Below, piece by piece: positions 10,954 to 22,501 of a stretch of DNA of 64,000 nucleotides. The notes below the pieces were generated by a model, which had not been told where the DNA came from, made no database searches, and worked only from the letters and a program-made list of their open reading frames with translations. The translations under genes and the position numbers were made by a program. The DNA lies in contig JAKUHH010000389.1 of assembly GCA_022701365.1 (NCBI GenBank), positions 248,001 through 312,000 on the forward strand, read 5' to 3'. Position 1 is the stretch's first letter, and each line of letters starts with the position of its first letter. The stretch comes from Mycocentrospora acerina (Eukaryota > Ascomycota > Dothideomycetes > Pleosporales).

Positions 10954-13233
10954 CTACGTCCCAATCTGCCCCATGAGCAGTGCATCGACACTTTCTCCCT
11001 TCTTCAACGCCCCATCCCCCATGGGCATACACAGCAGCGCATTCGCGCCCTTGAAACTCCCAATTCGTGAACTCCTCTGCCCCCCTGTGGAGACAGCGTA
11101 CAAGCCCCCTTCCCTAGCTACAACAACTGCACGGTGATACTCTGGCCTTCCCCTATCCATGCGCACATCCGCGTCTAACACGACCCTCACCCTTGGACAT
11201 CCCACCGGCGCAACACCAGCCTGTTTGTGCAATGCCGGCAAAACGAAAAGATGGAAGCACACCACTGCCGACGCGGGGTTGCCGGGCAGCGAAAAGATGG
11301 CCTTGTCGATGCGCTCGCCCGTGTTGGTCTTGAAGGGGATGGTGGCAAATGTCGTGGGCTTGCCGGGCTTCATGTTCACGCGGCCAAAGTGGATTGTGCC
11401 GCCAAGGGTGCGCTCGATGGTAGGTTTCAGGAGGTCGAGTTCGCCCATGGATACACCGCCTGAGGTGATGATAAAGTCGCAAGTGCGGAGAGCGGTGCGG
11501 ATGGTTTGCTCGAGGGTGCCGGGTCTGTGAGAAAGTGTTAGTGAGGGGGTGTTAGTGAAAAGAGAAGTAATAGTACTTGTCTGAAGCGATGCCGAGATCG
11601 ATGACTTCAAAGCCATTGTTTTTGACGGCAGTGATGAGAGTAGGCCGATTTGTGTCTCGGACTTCACCGAGTCGCAGGGCACCTTCTCTGTCATGAGGGA
11701 TGATTTCGTCCCCTGTGCTGAGAATGCCGACGACAGGTCGTCTGTAGATGGAGACTTCTTGTGTCCCGACAGATGCAAGCAATCCAAACTCTCCACCGAC
11801 GACAGTGATACCCTCGCCTTTCTTCATGATGGTATCACCTTCTTTGACATCGCTGCCGACTTCACGCACATTCTCGCCAGCCTGCACCTCATCTGTGAGA
11901 ATCTCCACCTCCTTCTCCTCTTTCCCATCATCGGTCTGGCTCTTCAGCGCGGTATCTTCAACCATCACTACCGCATCGGCACCAGGGGGGAGTGGTGCGC
12001 CCGTAGTTATCCTCGCGATCTCCCCTTCCTTCAACTCCTTAACCTCCCCAGCTTGAGCATGCGACACAATCGTGACAGGATACACGCCCTTTTCAAACTT
12101 GCCAGATGCGGGAATCTTGACGGCATATCCATCGACAATGCTAGCTCGGAACGCAGGAACAGATTCTGTGGCTTTAACATCTTCAGCCAGAACAGAGCCT
12201 CCCAACTTTAGGTCCACAGGCGCTTTCTCGACGATGGGCGATGGTGTGTGCTCTGCAATCAGGTTCAGGGCTTTGTCGACTTCTAGCATGGGGTAAGGTG
12301 AAGATCGGTATCTACGAGTAGGCCCTTCAGTTGGATCGTTTGACTGTGGTCGTTCTTCTGGGCTGGTGTGCGCCTTTGGTGCTGCATGGCCGCCATGACC
12401 GTGACCGTGACCATGAGAGTGGCCAGCTCCGTGGTGATGATGTCCACATCCTGAGCCTGTTCTAGTTAGTATTCATTTGGGAAAGCTTCTTTGTGTTTTC
12501 CATACTAGTTGGAGCACTGTTAGAAGAAATATTGGCTTCCTTTTCAAGCTTCTTCACGCCTCCTACGTGCAGCTGCCTCGACTCAGCGCCAGCGGCCTGT
12601 TGACATGCATGTGGGAGCAGCTTGAGCACTGCTTCCAAGTTCTCTTTGGCACCTTTGGGAGATCCGGGTAAAGTCAAGATGATCGTTTGCTTGCGAGTAC
12701 CAGCTACAGGCCTCGCCATCAGAGCAACTGTGAATATTTAGTATATGCAATAAGTCCTCGTGACTCAAAGACTAACATGGAGTAACCGCATACGAAGTTG
12801 TGAGCATGCCATGGCTAAATGGAAGTTAGTGATCCCTGTTGGAACTTGTATTTGAAGTGACTCTTACACGAGTCCAGGCGCATGCCTGTCTATTAACGGC
12901 GTGACTGCCTGGCTTCTGTTAGTTGCCGTCCAGTACGCGAAGTGATGAATTGAGAACCTCTGGAGTAACATCCTTTGTCGCAAAGCCTGTGCCACCGCTA
13001 CTGACGATAAGATTCACCGGTTCTGGGCCGTCAGTCCATTTCTTGATTGCGTTTTGGATGGTGAGCACATTGTCTGGGACAATCGCAGTCTCGCTGACAT
13101 CCCATTGGCCGTTCCCAACAGCTTCAAAAGTTTCTGTGAGAATCGGAATGCATTTATCTGTAGACGAGTCATTCGAAGCAGTCTCCGATACGACAAGGAT
13201 TGCTGCCCGCAGTTTTGTGCCAGCGGTACTCAT
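10954..13233 (-). CDS. cnxE: gephyrin-like molybdenum cofactor synthase (MogA-MoeA fusion)
   Basis: Adenylates molybdopterin (MogA-like G domain) and inserts molybdate (MoeA-like E domain), the last steps of Moco synthesis for nitrate reductase and other Mo enzymes (family knowledge). Exons in transcription order: 13233-12958, 12908-12868, 12814-12777, 12727-12506, 12456-11577 and 11524-10954, 675 aa. The N-terminal domain shows LIVSSGGTGF, DVTPE and LTLPGSPKGAKENLE. A histidine-rich linker (about residues 193-225) follows, then the MoeA part with DGYAV, ITTGAPLPPGADAVV, GILSTGDEI, DTNRP, ITSGGVSMGE, MKPGKPTTFA and SLPGNPASAVVCF. MogA-first order matches fungal and animal proteins. The first donor (GTTCTC) is weak but restores the family sequence DVTPEAVTPLIDRHAPGLV. 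Two introns are 49 bp. Confidence 0.92.
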
Positions 13234-13621
13234 CTTGCGTCTTGTGGAGTGTGATGACGTTGGGGCGGAGATGTCCCGCCATGATGCATTTGTAGATAGG
13301 ACTTGTAGCCCCGCCCACCACAATTGCAGCACCTGTTCAGATTCTCAACTTGAACAACATGATGATGAAAAACCGAATTTGTATGCTACGAAACCAATTA
13401 TTTGGTATTTAACGCCAACGCTTCGCCAAGAAACATGCATTATACACGCGCCTTCCCTACGTACATCGTACAGCCTCGATAAAGTTCCTGGGGCTACCCT
13501 ACTTAACTCCAAATGCTCTATTCCATGTGCACTATTTCTCCTTTGTTCACCTTTGAGATTGATTAAGCCTGCTGCTATTTCTTGAGCACAACGTGTTGCA
13601 CTTGAATTGCAGGAGCTACGC
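13234..13621. other. cnxE upstream region and V-ATPase c'' 3' flank
   Basis: A 388 bp tandem minus-strand spacer. It holds the cnxE promoter and leader and the 3' flank of the next minus-strand gene. No gene or repeat is seen. Confidence 0.4.
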
Positions 13622-14435
13622 TCATTCAAAGTCCTTTGCGTTGCTTTGCATGAGCAGTCCGATAATCAGACCGAAAAGCCCAAGAATGGAGCTGAAAATC
13701 TCAATGACGAGAATCTTGACGAACCTGGATAGCTGTTAGGACTGTCAGGAAAGAAATGCGACAATGTAAACCTACATCTGGGGGTCTGCAGCATCCGCCA
13801 ATGCCGCGCTACTTCCGTTGATACCAACAGAGACACCGCAGATCAAGTTGCACATGCCTACGGTCAGGCCGGCCCAGAAGAGGGCGTATCCGCTGAAGTA
13901 GTTGTTTCCAGAGTAGAGCTTCTCAGGGTCGGACACTTGAGACATCTTGGACGAGAAGATGATGGCCATGATGACGCCGTAGATGGCGACGACCTCGCAG
14001 AAGATAATGGAGATCAAGTTCTTGGTTCTTATCCGCGGGGCCTTGACACCGCCACCGACAATGGACACGCCGGTTGTGAAGATGCCCCTTGATGAGTGTC
14101 AGCTTCGTGTTGTGCCCAGAGAGCTTGACGCGCCGTGCATACCATGCGGAGCCTACAACGGAGAGACCGATGCATAGTGCGATGCCCAAACTGGCGAATG
14201 TGTATGGGGAGACGCTTTCGAGGAACGCGCCGACCTGGGGGGTGAGTGTTTAGCTTCGCTCGCGTGGGGGTGCGTAGCAGGAATGGCGTACGTTGAAGGC
14301 TTCACCCTCGTTGTTGAAGAGCATGTCTGGCAGTCGTTAGCTCTACCGCCTGCACCCTGACGGCGCGCGATACGTACACAGCGCAACCACACCCAGGGCG
14401 GCCGTCGCGCCGCCCGTGCCGTAGGTAAGAGACAT
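13622..14435 (-). CDS. VMA16: V-type ATPase proteolipid subunit c''
   Basis: Membrane-ring proteolipid of the vacuolar proton pump (family knowledge). Exons in transcription order: 14435-14378, 14326-14292, 14234-14143, 14087-13776 and 13724-13622, 199 aa. The sequence is almost entirely membrane helices. It contains GIFTTGVSIVGGGVKAPRI, then NLISIIFCEVVAIYGVIMAI carrying the buried glutamate that is protonated in c'' subunits, then YALFWAGLTVGMCNLICG and KILVIEIFSSILGLFGLIIG. VGGGVKAPRI and the glutamate context separate it from subunits c and c'. The gene is intron-dense, with donors GTACGT, GTACGC, GTATGC and GTAGGT. It diverges from the TFIIA gamma gene. Confidence 0.92.
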
Positions 14436-14721
14436 GGTGGAAGGAATGGAGTCGTTGCGGGGAGATGGACAATCGAAGTGGCGCGAATGGAGCTCTGTCG
14501 CGATGGCAGTCGGGGAGCTGGCCATGATGGATGCGCCAAGCCACGCTGCATCGACGTTAGCGGCTTGTTCCGCCGCCCTACGTCGTTTCGCGTCGCGGGT
14601 GCTCGCTCGCCCATAGCCAGACCACCAGCGTCCCCGCAACCTCTGACCCCACGCCTCACGCTTGCACCTCACACACTATATCCTACACCTGACACCTGAC
14701 ATCTGAAATTCTGCGCCCACC
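14436..14721. promoter_or_regulatory. divergent promoter of VMA16 and TFIIA gamma
   Basis: The start codons of the two divergent genes are 286 bp apart, so both promoters lie here. The interval is GC-rich, with a GCGG/CGCC-rich middle. Long open frames on both strands are compositional. Role inferred from layout. Confidence 0.5.
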
Positions 14722-15177
14722 ATGTCTGCCGGCGACCCCAAGTACTACGAGCTCTACCGCCGAAGCAGGTATGGCGTGCGCCTCTGGAGCCTGCATCTCG
14801 AGCGCGCTGGCTGACCACACACAGTCTCGGCGGCGCCCTCACCGACACGCTGGACAACCTGATCACCGAGCGCCGCATCGAGCCCCAGCTCGCCATGAAG
14901 ATCCTGGCCAACTTCGACAAGGCCGTCGCCGACGTCCTGGCCGAGAAGGTCAAGTCGAGGCTGACGTTCAAGGTCCGTTTGCCATGCGCTCCAGGCAGCA
15001 AGCACCGCACGCTGACTTGTATTTTTGCAGGGCCACCTTGACACGTACCGTTTCTGCGACGACGTCTGGACCTTTATCATCAAGGACATTAACTTCAAGC
15101 TCGACAACACGAACCAGGTCCACGCCGACCGCGTCAAGATTGTCAGCTGTAATGCGAAGCGCCCTGGCGAGACCTAG
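14722..15177 (+). CDS. TOA2: transcription initiation factor TFIIA gamma subunit
   Basis: Small subunit of TFIIA, which stabilises TBP on promoters (family knowledge). Exons 14722-14768, 14825-14972 and 15031-15177 give 113 aa, the usual size. The sequence opens with YYELYRRSSLGGALTDTLD and continues with the four-helix N-terminal part (ERRIEPQLAMKILANFDKAV). The beta-barrel part follows: LTFKGHLDTYRFCDDVWTF and ADRVKIVSCNAK. Donors are GTATGG and GTCCGT. Confidence 0.93.
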
Positions 15178-15896
15178 AGCTGAGTCTCTAGGCTTGCTTC
15201 TCACTACGGGGTTGCTAAAGAATCTCTTAGGTGAATTAAAGGACTTTCGCAGAGAGCTCAGCGAGAATCATGGGGCGAGGAAGTGTGACGAGATTAGAAA
15301 AGACAAAGACGGCAGGAGTGTTAAAATTGAACCAAAAAATGATTCCAAAAAGGAGTGCAGACCGCGCAAGAGAGCGCTCGGTACGGAGAACATTGCAGGC
15401 AGTAGTGTGAGCATCAAGGAAGAAGATGTCAAGGGAGACATTTTCAAATAGTGAGAGTTCGACCAGCTTTTTGTGGCGTTTAGGATATTTGGGTTTTACG
15501 GATACCTTGAGCATGGGCATGGAGTTTCGGGTACACGATTAAGACGACGCGTTGAGCAATCAGAGTGACTCAAGTCAAAGGCTCCGCATAATAGATGTTT
15601 TCAAGTTTGATGTTTGTGAAAGCGAATGCTTGTGTTTATTTGTATTCATATCATCTACAGTTTGTCCACAAGATGATGTGTTTGTCAACCGCGGCAAGGT
15701 GACTCTCTTGTCCAGAGACTCAATAGACGTGACTGTATGGTTTCTTGGGTTTATAAAGGGCTTAGACAGTGCTTGGAATTGTCCGTTCTCCATGTTGCGT
15801 CAAGTTCGGAGATAGCGGGCTATGTACACCCCAGACCTCACTCCAAGCTTTCGACAACACCAACATTTCCGACTCCCTTCTTAAAGACAGACAACC
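15178..15896. other. spacer after TFIIA gamma
   Basis: This 719 bp tandem spacer holds the TOA2 3' flank and the promoter of the next gene. A frame running through TOA2 introns and continuing to about 15450 is open by chance, with Lys/Glu-rich content and no family match. I see no other feature. Confidence 0.45.
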
Positions 15897-16666
15897 ATGT
15901 CTGTTCCCAAGACAAAATCGGCATGGCTCATGCTCGCCATTACAAGCGGTGCATGTGCAGCTTTCAACGGAGTATTTGCAAAACTGTATGTCCTCTCCCT
16001 ACGACTTCCGGCGGCATCCTAACAACGCGCATAGCACAACAACGGAGCTCACAACATCATGGTCAAGCGCAATAGCTTCCATCCTCGGCCTCTCGCCCTC
16101 GAACAAAGTCGTTGAGTTTGCGATACGCGGTGTATGCATCCCTCCCACATCCACCATCTCCGTACACACCGCACGACTTCCTCGCTACCGCCATGCATCA
16201 CTCCCTCACTCACTCACTGACTCTTCCTTCGTTGTGCTAAATTCATCTCTAGTTTTTCTTCGCTCTGAACCTCGTTTTCAACGCGATAATGTGGGGTCTC
16301 TTTACGCGCGCCCTCACCCTCGCTTCCTCCACGGTGCGCGTTAGCATCATCAACACGTCTGCAAATTTCATGGTCACGGCCGTCCTCGGGTACCTTATTT
16401 TTAGCGAGAAGCTACCGGGACTGTGGTGGCTGGGCGCGAGTCTGCTGGTTGCAGGGAGTGTGATTATTGGGATGAGGGACGAGGGAGAGAAGAAGGAGGA
16501 GGAAGACGGGGGGGAGACGTTGTTGGGCAGAGAGGGAGACGAGAATGGGTTTAGGGATAGTGAGGAGGAGGAAAGGGTTGAATTGGATAACGTGAAGGGT
16601 GCTGAGCAAAGACAGAGGCAAGAGCAGGATGAGGAGAGTAGTGATGAGGATGCGGTGTTAAAGTAG
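15897..16666 (+). CDS. EamA/TMEM42-like small multi-span membrane protein
   Basis: Exons 15897-15985, 16035-16131 and 16253-16666 give 199 aa. Hydrophobic segments are WLMLAITSGACAAFNGVFAK, FFFALNLVFNAIMWGLFTRA, ANFMVTAVLGYLIF and LWWLGASLLVAGSVIIGM, i.e. four spans, a half-size EamA/drug-metabolite-transporter fold as in TMEM42. The pattern of an N-terminal GxxxAxNGxxAK helix and a C-terminal EKLPxLWWLGASLLxAGSxII helix fits that family. The tail after about residue 140 is charged and acidic (EEEDGGE, ESSDEDA). Substrate is unknown. Half-size members often dimerise (family knowledge). Confidence 0.78.
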
Positions 16667-17228
16667 GGAGAGGATGGGCGAAAAAGAGTAAAGGAGACAG
16701 AACATAGTATCTCGAATCATACTCAGACGGTTTTATGGTAGTGGAGTGCGTGTCACAAGAGATTCTGGAGATAATATTGCATGTTCTAACCTGTGTTTGC
16801 TAGCATGACAGGAAGAGGATGAGTATGAGCATGCAACCATCCACTTCGTACGCCCACTACTTCTCGAACCATTATTACTTCAAAGTCACCGAGCAAAACA
16901 CATCTGCCATATTGTTCCTCTATCTTCTCTTTTCTGCACCACTCTTCCAGCATTGCTCCTTCACCGCGTCCTCGCCCGCACAGCAAACGGTTTCATGCAT
17001 CACGCAGCCCGCCTTTTCACCGCCCAATAGTAAAGGAGAGCACAGCGACGGGGATCTAGAATTTTCCTCACATCACGTCGCGTCCTCTTATCTTTTCGTT
17101 ATTATTTTCGCTTTCATCTTCATCGCCTCAGTTCTAATCATTTTCTGCCACCTTACTTCAACCTCACAACCACTACAATCACGCTCATTCCTCGGTACGA
17201 AATCTTGTATCAATCTCTTACACACAAG
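16667..17228. other. spacer before the disordered orphan gene
   Basis: This 562 bp tandem spacer is CT-rich toward its right end, typical of a fungal promoter or leader. An ATG frame at 16819-17400 with one hydrophobic stretch overlaps the next gene in another frame and I do not call it. Confidence 0.4.
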
Positions 17229-18344
17229 ATGGTATCGACACTTAAACCTGACGCCGCGCCCTTTGTACCAGGTCTGCCTCTTCGCGCCTCAGCATCGACT
17301 TTTAGACCACCCTTCCCTGCACTACCCTACCTACCTCACCCCTTCTACAGTCAAGTTCCCAACTACCTTCCTCATTCTCCTTTCTACCCAAGGGACGTAA
17401 CGCACTTTCACCCCACACACACCGAGCACACGAGCACTTCTCATTACTTCACCGCCCGCCCCGACCCCTCCACACAGCAGCTACCCGTTATGCACTCCAT
17501 GATGCCACACCGTAACTTCACAGAGTACAGTCATAACCAAGGGCTTGTTGATTATGCATACGGTCCCCACGGCGGTGATTTGGCCTACTACCCTAGCACT
17601 CATCTCGACTATAACGACCATAGCCACTACAACTACAACGGCACGGAGAAGACGCACCTCAAAATGAAGAAGAACAAAAAGACTCCCCCCCGCAAGACCT
17701 ACCTATCCGAAGTAAATCATCCTCCCTTGATCGAAATCTGGTACGGCAATCAGGACGTCGGGTATGTCGGTGGGGACGGCATGTATTGTGCCCCTCGACC
17801 GCAGCTGCAGCCGGAGCCAGAGCCGCAGCCACGGAAGAAAAAGACGAATAAGAAGTACAAGAAGAAGAGCAAGTATTTTACCAATGAGGGAGAAGTGAAG
17901 ACTCCAAATGGCGCGTTTCTGAGCGAGTTTGGTGTGGAAAAAGGAACTGGTGCCGATGAAGAGGAGGAAGAGAAAGAACTCAACCATGAGCATGAGCATG
18001 TGAATGGGAATGGGAATAGTAACGAGGATACAACGTCTGCACGACAAGATGAGATGTCGCTCTCACGTGTTTCTGGTATTAATGATAAAACGCCTCGCCT
18101 CGAACAAGGAGGACAGGCCCTTGAGGCCTCGTGTATGGGAGCAGAGCGCAATGGGAATGCGGGGCTGGAGTACAAAGTTAATGGAGGGGAGAAGGGGGAA
18201 AAGACGAAGAAGAAGGATAATAGCAATAAGAAGAAAGATGAGAGGGAGAGTACGGGGTTTATGGAAAGGGAGGGAGAGTACTTTGAGAAGAGAGCATGGA
18301 AGAGTCAGAAGGAGATGAAGAGTGAGAAGGGGAGGGCTGTTTAG
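17229..18344 (+). CDS. orphan low-complexity, probably disordered protein
   Basis: No family recognised. It is a single exon of 371 aa from the ATG at 17229. The first 150 residues are rich in Pro, His, Tyr and Thr (FRPPFPALPYLPHPFYSQ; HFHPTHTEHTSTSHYF). A middle block reads KKTPPRKTYLSEVNHPPLIE and IWYGNQDVGYVGG, the only part with ordinary composition. The rest alternates Lys-rich clusters (RKKKTNKKYKKKSKYF) with acidic and Asn/Gly-rich stretches. The Lys clusters could act as nuclear localisation or nucleic-acid-binding segments (inference). An intact frame of this length supports a real gene, but expression is unproven. Confidence 0.6.
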   Translation: MVSTLKPDAAPFVPGLPLRASASTFRPPFPALPYLPHPFYSQVPNYLPHSPFYPRDVTHFHPTHTEHTSTSHYFTARPDPSTQQLPVMHSMMPHRNFTEYSHNQGLVDYAYGPHGGDLAYYPSTHLDYNDHSHYNYNGTEKTHLKMKKNKKTPPRKTYLSEVNHPPLIEIWYGNQDVGYVGGDGMYCAPRPQLQPEPEPQPRKKKTNKKYKKKSKYFTNEGEVKTPNGAFLSEFGVEKGTGADEEEEEKELNHEHEHVNGNGNSNEDTTSARQDEMSLSRVSGINDKTPRLEQGGQALEASCMGAERNGNAGLEYKVNGGEKGEKTKKKDNSNKKKDERESTGFMEREGEYFEKRAWKSQKEMKSEKGRAV

Positions 18345-18708
18345 AGAGTAGAAACGAAGAGTGGAGGTGCAGCATGAGAAATTGCGTGTTTTGCTGAATG
18401 GGCGAAGGGAAAAAAGAAAGAGGTAAAATGTATGATGTTTTTGAGTACGTGTACATGTATGTTTTCGAGGGGGAAAAGGCGCGCGGGTTCTCTCTGTTTA
18501 CTGAATCGTGAGTTTGACGTCTATGAGTAAACGTGGGATTTTAGATATTTTTGCGTTCAGATACGATGAAAAAAGGATCAGCATAAACGTGTAGCCATGA
18601 ATCCTCCACCTGATGCTTCCATTTACACAATATCTATCATCTACCCTACATCAATCATCATCATGATGAATCTCACGTACCAAACTCCCCCTCCTCCCCT
18701 GCCATTCG
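18345..18708. other. convergent 3' spacer
   Basis: A 364 bp interval between the 3' ends of the orphan gene (+) and DDB1 (-). It is AT-rich with TATGTA-like runs near 18430-18470 that could serve 3'-end formation. No gene is seen. Confidence 0.4.
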
Positions 18709-21700
18709 CTAATGCAACCTCCTCAGCCCTTCGACCAAGGCCCTCACACTCTCCACATCCGTACCCAACCCCTCACAAGCCTTCTTCTGCAGCTCCTCAT
18801 CAATATACAGAAACCTTTCAATCAGCTCCCCGTCCACAAACCGCGTCGGCTCCTCTTCTTCTCGAACTTGTGTCTTATATGCGCGGTACTTGGCGAACTC
18901 GATGTCTCCTGGGGCAACGACGAGGTTTCCAAGGTTAGTCTGCAGTGTCATGAGGAGGTTTTGGTAGTCGGGTGATATGAGGCCGAAGAGATAGATGGAG
19001 CCCTCGACCTGTGCTTTGTTAGTATATATGTACGAGATTTGAAGAACGATGTAGGGAATTGAAAAGGGGGAGTGGGTAACTTACAGTTCCCATGAATGCT
19101 CTTGGGACCACCGCCGCATCCGGAGCAGTCGCAACATCAATGCGACGTATTCTGTTTACCATCTCGCCGAGCAGCATCTCGGAGCTTACTTGTAGCCTCT
19201 TTTTGTCCTCGTCTGTGACACCATTCGGGTCGCGATAGAGCACAATGAGGTTGCCCTCGGCATCGCTCTCTAGATATGTGTTCTCGTCCACTTCAGCGAC
19301 GGCCGTGGCCCATGTAACCTGGTAGTGTCTTGCGACCTCGATGAGTTTGTCCGGTAGCTCGGCTTCACCTTTTTGATATTCAATGACTACGAGTGATTTC
19401 ATCAAGTCTGCTATCGCGATGCGTGAACCGTTGACTGTAATATCTATGGGTGCGGTTGAGCAGCGGAATGTTGCTGTCTTGACAAGGCTAGGCTTGCTCT
19501 GCGTCTTGTATTCGACATTGTATACGACAATTGTCTTGATGAGCGCGGCAACAACCTTTCCTTCGCATATGGCAAGACACCTGCAGCCACCCTTGACGGC
19601 GAGTTCAGTTACTAGTTTGAGTTGCCTGTCTGGTGTGACTTCAAGGATGAGAATGCGGCCCCGTTCTGCGGCTGTGTTTTGGTCGTCGAGATAGGCAGTC
19701 CCGACAATGAAGCGCTCAGCAGTGCCACCGGAGCCATCTGGTAGAACACAACGTATGACGCATTCGACAAGCTCTTCCTCGTTGAGGGGGTAGGTATCTA
19801 GTTCTTTAAACTGTATTTCGTCGACGAGCTTGAAGTGGCTGAGCATGATCTCTTCACCACCCTTTAATATTCGCTTGATTGTACCCAATCCGAAAGCCTT
19901 CAGACTTGCCGAGTATGCTATTCGACGAACTGTCTCATCAACCTTGAGAGTCTGCACATGTGTTGTGCGTTCCGTGTCCACCAGTGCGATGCGTAGGTCT
20001 CCAGATGTTGCGATAGCTACGGAGCCAGGGTACGCTTGTGCGTTGAAAGGGCATACGGTTGTTGCCTTCTCTGCCGTGACGGCGGAGTAGACTAGACGGC
20101 CTTCTGACCCATAGATGAGTGAGGGATGTTCGCACGTCGCAAACACATTATAAAGTCCCTCGCCTCGGGGTAGCGTGCGGAATGTAGCTTCGCGAGTTCC
20201 AAGGACTATACTCTTCCTACCAGACAGCTCGATGTTTGATGAGTCAAAAGAGTATGTGACGACGTTGCCATCGGCTAATGCAGCAAAAAGAGTGGGTGGC
20301 TGGTCTGAGAACATCTGAGCGAGCAACAGTGACCTTGGAACGGAGTCCTCAGATATCTGAACTGTTTTGATGATTTCTAGCGTGTCGAGGGAATAAATCG
20401 CAAGCTGCGAGTTCTTCCAGAAACCAACAAAGCAGATGGATTTCGAGTTAGGCGGGAGCGCAACACAAGCAACTTGGCTCTCTACATCAAAGCTCTTCTC
20501 TTTTACCACCTTTAGACCATCGTCGAGGCTGAGTGAGACAATAGAGACACCTCCCAAAGAAACCAATATGTGGCTGTCATTAGTTGATGCTGCCGTGATC
20601 GTTTGCCCACTGGCAGGCACCCACTCGGATACCGTAATACCATCATCTAAGTCACAGATTCGAGCCCGCTTGTCTGTGACTTGCACTACTCGACCCTGCG
20701 ATATGTTGGCCGCGACGAGAGTGGTCTCATCCAACACTAGCGATGCCCACTCTTCTACTTCTTCCACCTCACCCTCGGGATCGAAGCGGAAAACGCGTGT
20801 CTCGCCAACAAAGGTTACCAAGAGAGTGTCGTCATTGCTGGCAGAGGCGTCTGATCTGAGGCCAAAGAGATTAGATATATGCTCCATCTCACCCAGCATA
20901 CCAAGATCTTCGAGACCAACTCCGCTACGGACGCTTCGAAGACTTCCGTCTTGGTAGGCACCGCTTCCTGTAACGATTCTAGCTTGGCCGGATGAATATT
21001 CGTTTGTTTGACCTTCGCCAGACCTGTTGCCCATATCCATGATCGTAAAGTCCAAGACGGGTGCAATGTTTGAAAATGTTTGCACAACCTCCATTGACTT
21101 CTCGGCAATTCTCACAACCTGCGAATCACCTTGATGCGACCCGACAAAGACGTACCCTGCATCCAAATATGTGAGGACTGATGCTCGAGAAGTCTGCCCG
21201 ATAATATCTAACTTCCACGATTGCACCCTGTCTTTGCTGTCGAGGATCAGCATGAAAAGATATAAACGCCCGTAGTCGTCAGCCAGCACAAAGCGTTGCG
21301 CGTCGATGCGCTCCCAAGCTACGAAAATGGTCGCCTCGTCCAATGGTTCAGTTTGCAGATCTCCAGTCTCGTCGTCGTAGTACCCGATAGAAGTTTCTCC
21401 TATCACGATCAATCCACTTGAAGGTTCCTCGAGCGGTATCAGGTGGCTGGAACCGAGCTCGAGCTCTGCCCTACAGTTCTCCCCATCTTCTATTTCAACC
21501 GCATCCCCACCGGCAAACGACAATTCCCGGACCTTGAGCTTGACCTGGCTGTGTGTATCTTCGTACAGGAGAGCTAGCTTTGGTTTATCGTCGTATGACT
21601 TTGGTCGTAGGAAGGCGGATGAGCGGACAAACATCTCTGACAGTCTAACCGGCTGTGGCTCTCCAAGGTGCGATATGTCGGCCTCCTGCTTCCTCTTCTT

Positions 21701-22197
21701 TCCCCTCTGTACTAGCGGTATGACGGTGATGATGCCTTCGTAAACTTCAACAGTCATAAACCGCCCAGTTGGATCGACGTGACATCTCTCTCCCGTCTGC
21801 GATTCTCTTGCTGCGTTGTCGGCGACACTTGCAAAAGATTTCTCTGTCTTCAGTTGCTTTTTCTCTGCATCCCATGCCATGGTGAAGTACATGAACCGGT
21901 CTGTCCCCACGAAGAGATGGTCGGTTGAAGACAGGGCTGGGCGGAGCTTCTGGAGCATGGTGACCTTGCCATAGATGGCCTTGGAATGCTGAAGTGCTAG
22001 GCCATCGGCGGTTTGCGTGTAAAACTCGAGTCGATTCGCCTTTCTGCGTCAAGGTTAGCATTGTCTCGAGCATCGTACGCTTGTACACGAGCATTTGCTT
22101 ACGCGACGACCAAACAGTCTTCATCTGGAGCTAGGAAGCTCAGCTTGAGGGCATGGCGGACGCTGCTGGGGCGGTGGATGGGTGCAATGTACGCCAT
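18709..22197 (-). CDS. DDB1: DDB1-like UV-damaged DNA-binding/CRL4 adaptor
   Basis: DDB1 links Cul4 ubiquitin ligases to substrate receptors in nucleotide excision repair and heterochromatin control (family knowledge). Exons 22197-22103, 22043-19085 and 19008-18709 give 1117 aa, close to the usual 1100-1140. The start reads MAYIAPIHRPSSVRHALK, as in DDB1 N-termini (a YNYVVTAQKPT-like opening in animals). Beta-propeller repeats run throughout, for example HLIPLEEPSSGLIVIGETSI, and the C-terminal CPSF_A region includes RFIVGTAYLDDQ, GRILILEV and VKGGCRCLAICEGKVVAA. It ends with GSIYLFGLISPDYQNLLMTL and FVDGELIERFLYID. CPSF160/Cft1 and SF3b3/Rse1 are related, but FVDGELIERFL and the length favour DDB1. 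It diverges from RPC37. Confidence 0.9.
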
Positions 22198-22501
22198 GGC
22201 GGCTCCCTGTCTGGTCTGTCTGTGTGTCGGAGAGTGATTCGTGGGGGGAGAGGGCAAGGCAATGTTCAAGCACTGCTTGCGCCGTCTCGGATGTATTCCG
22301 TCATTATCCCCGTAACACCCAGGCAGGGCTGGGTCCATGCACGCGAGTTCGCGTGCGGAACGCGGGGCAAAACTTTTGGCAAGACAGCTGCCGCCCACTC
22401 ACCTCCAGCTGCTGTCGTGACCAGACGCGACACTGCACACTATGGCTCGTAAGGACGGCCTCTAGAGATTGCGCATTCTGTGACCACGACTGCTAATTCG
22501 C
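22198..22501. promoter_or_regulatory. divergent promoter of DDB1 and RPC37
   Basis: A 304 bp interval between two divergent start codons, so both promoters must sit here. It is GC-rich. No canonical element stands out. Role inferred from layout. Confidence 0.5.

Noticed and set aside
14153..14659. 168-residue minus-strand frame in the VMA16/TOA2 promoter
   Set aside because: It crosses VMA16 exons in another frame and is due to high GC content.
14771..15451. 226-residue frame continuing past TFIIA gamma
   Set aside because: It reads through TOA2 introns in a different frame; the spliced TOA2 ends at 15177.
16819..17400. 193-residue ATG frame with one hydrophobic segment
   Set aside because: It overlaps the orphan gene at 17229 in another frame, lies in a CT-rich leader and has no family features. 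Not excluded, but unsupported.
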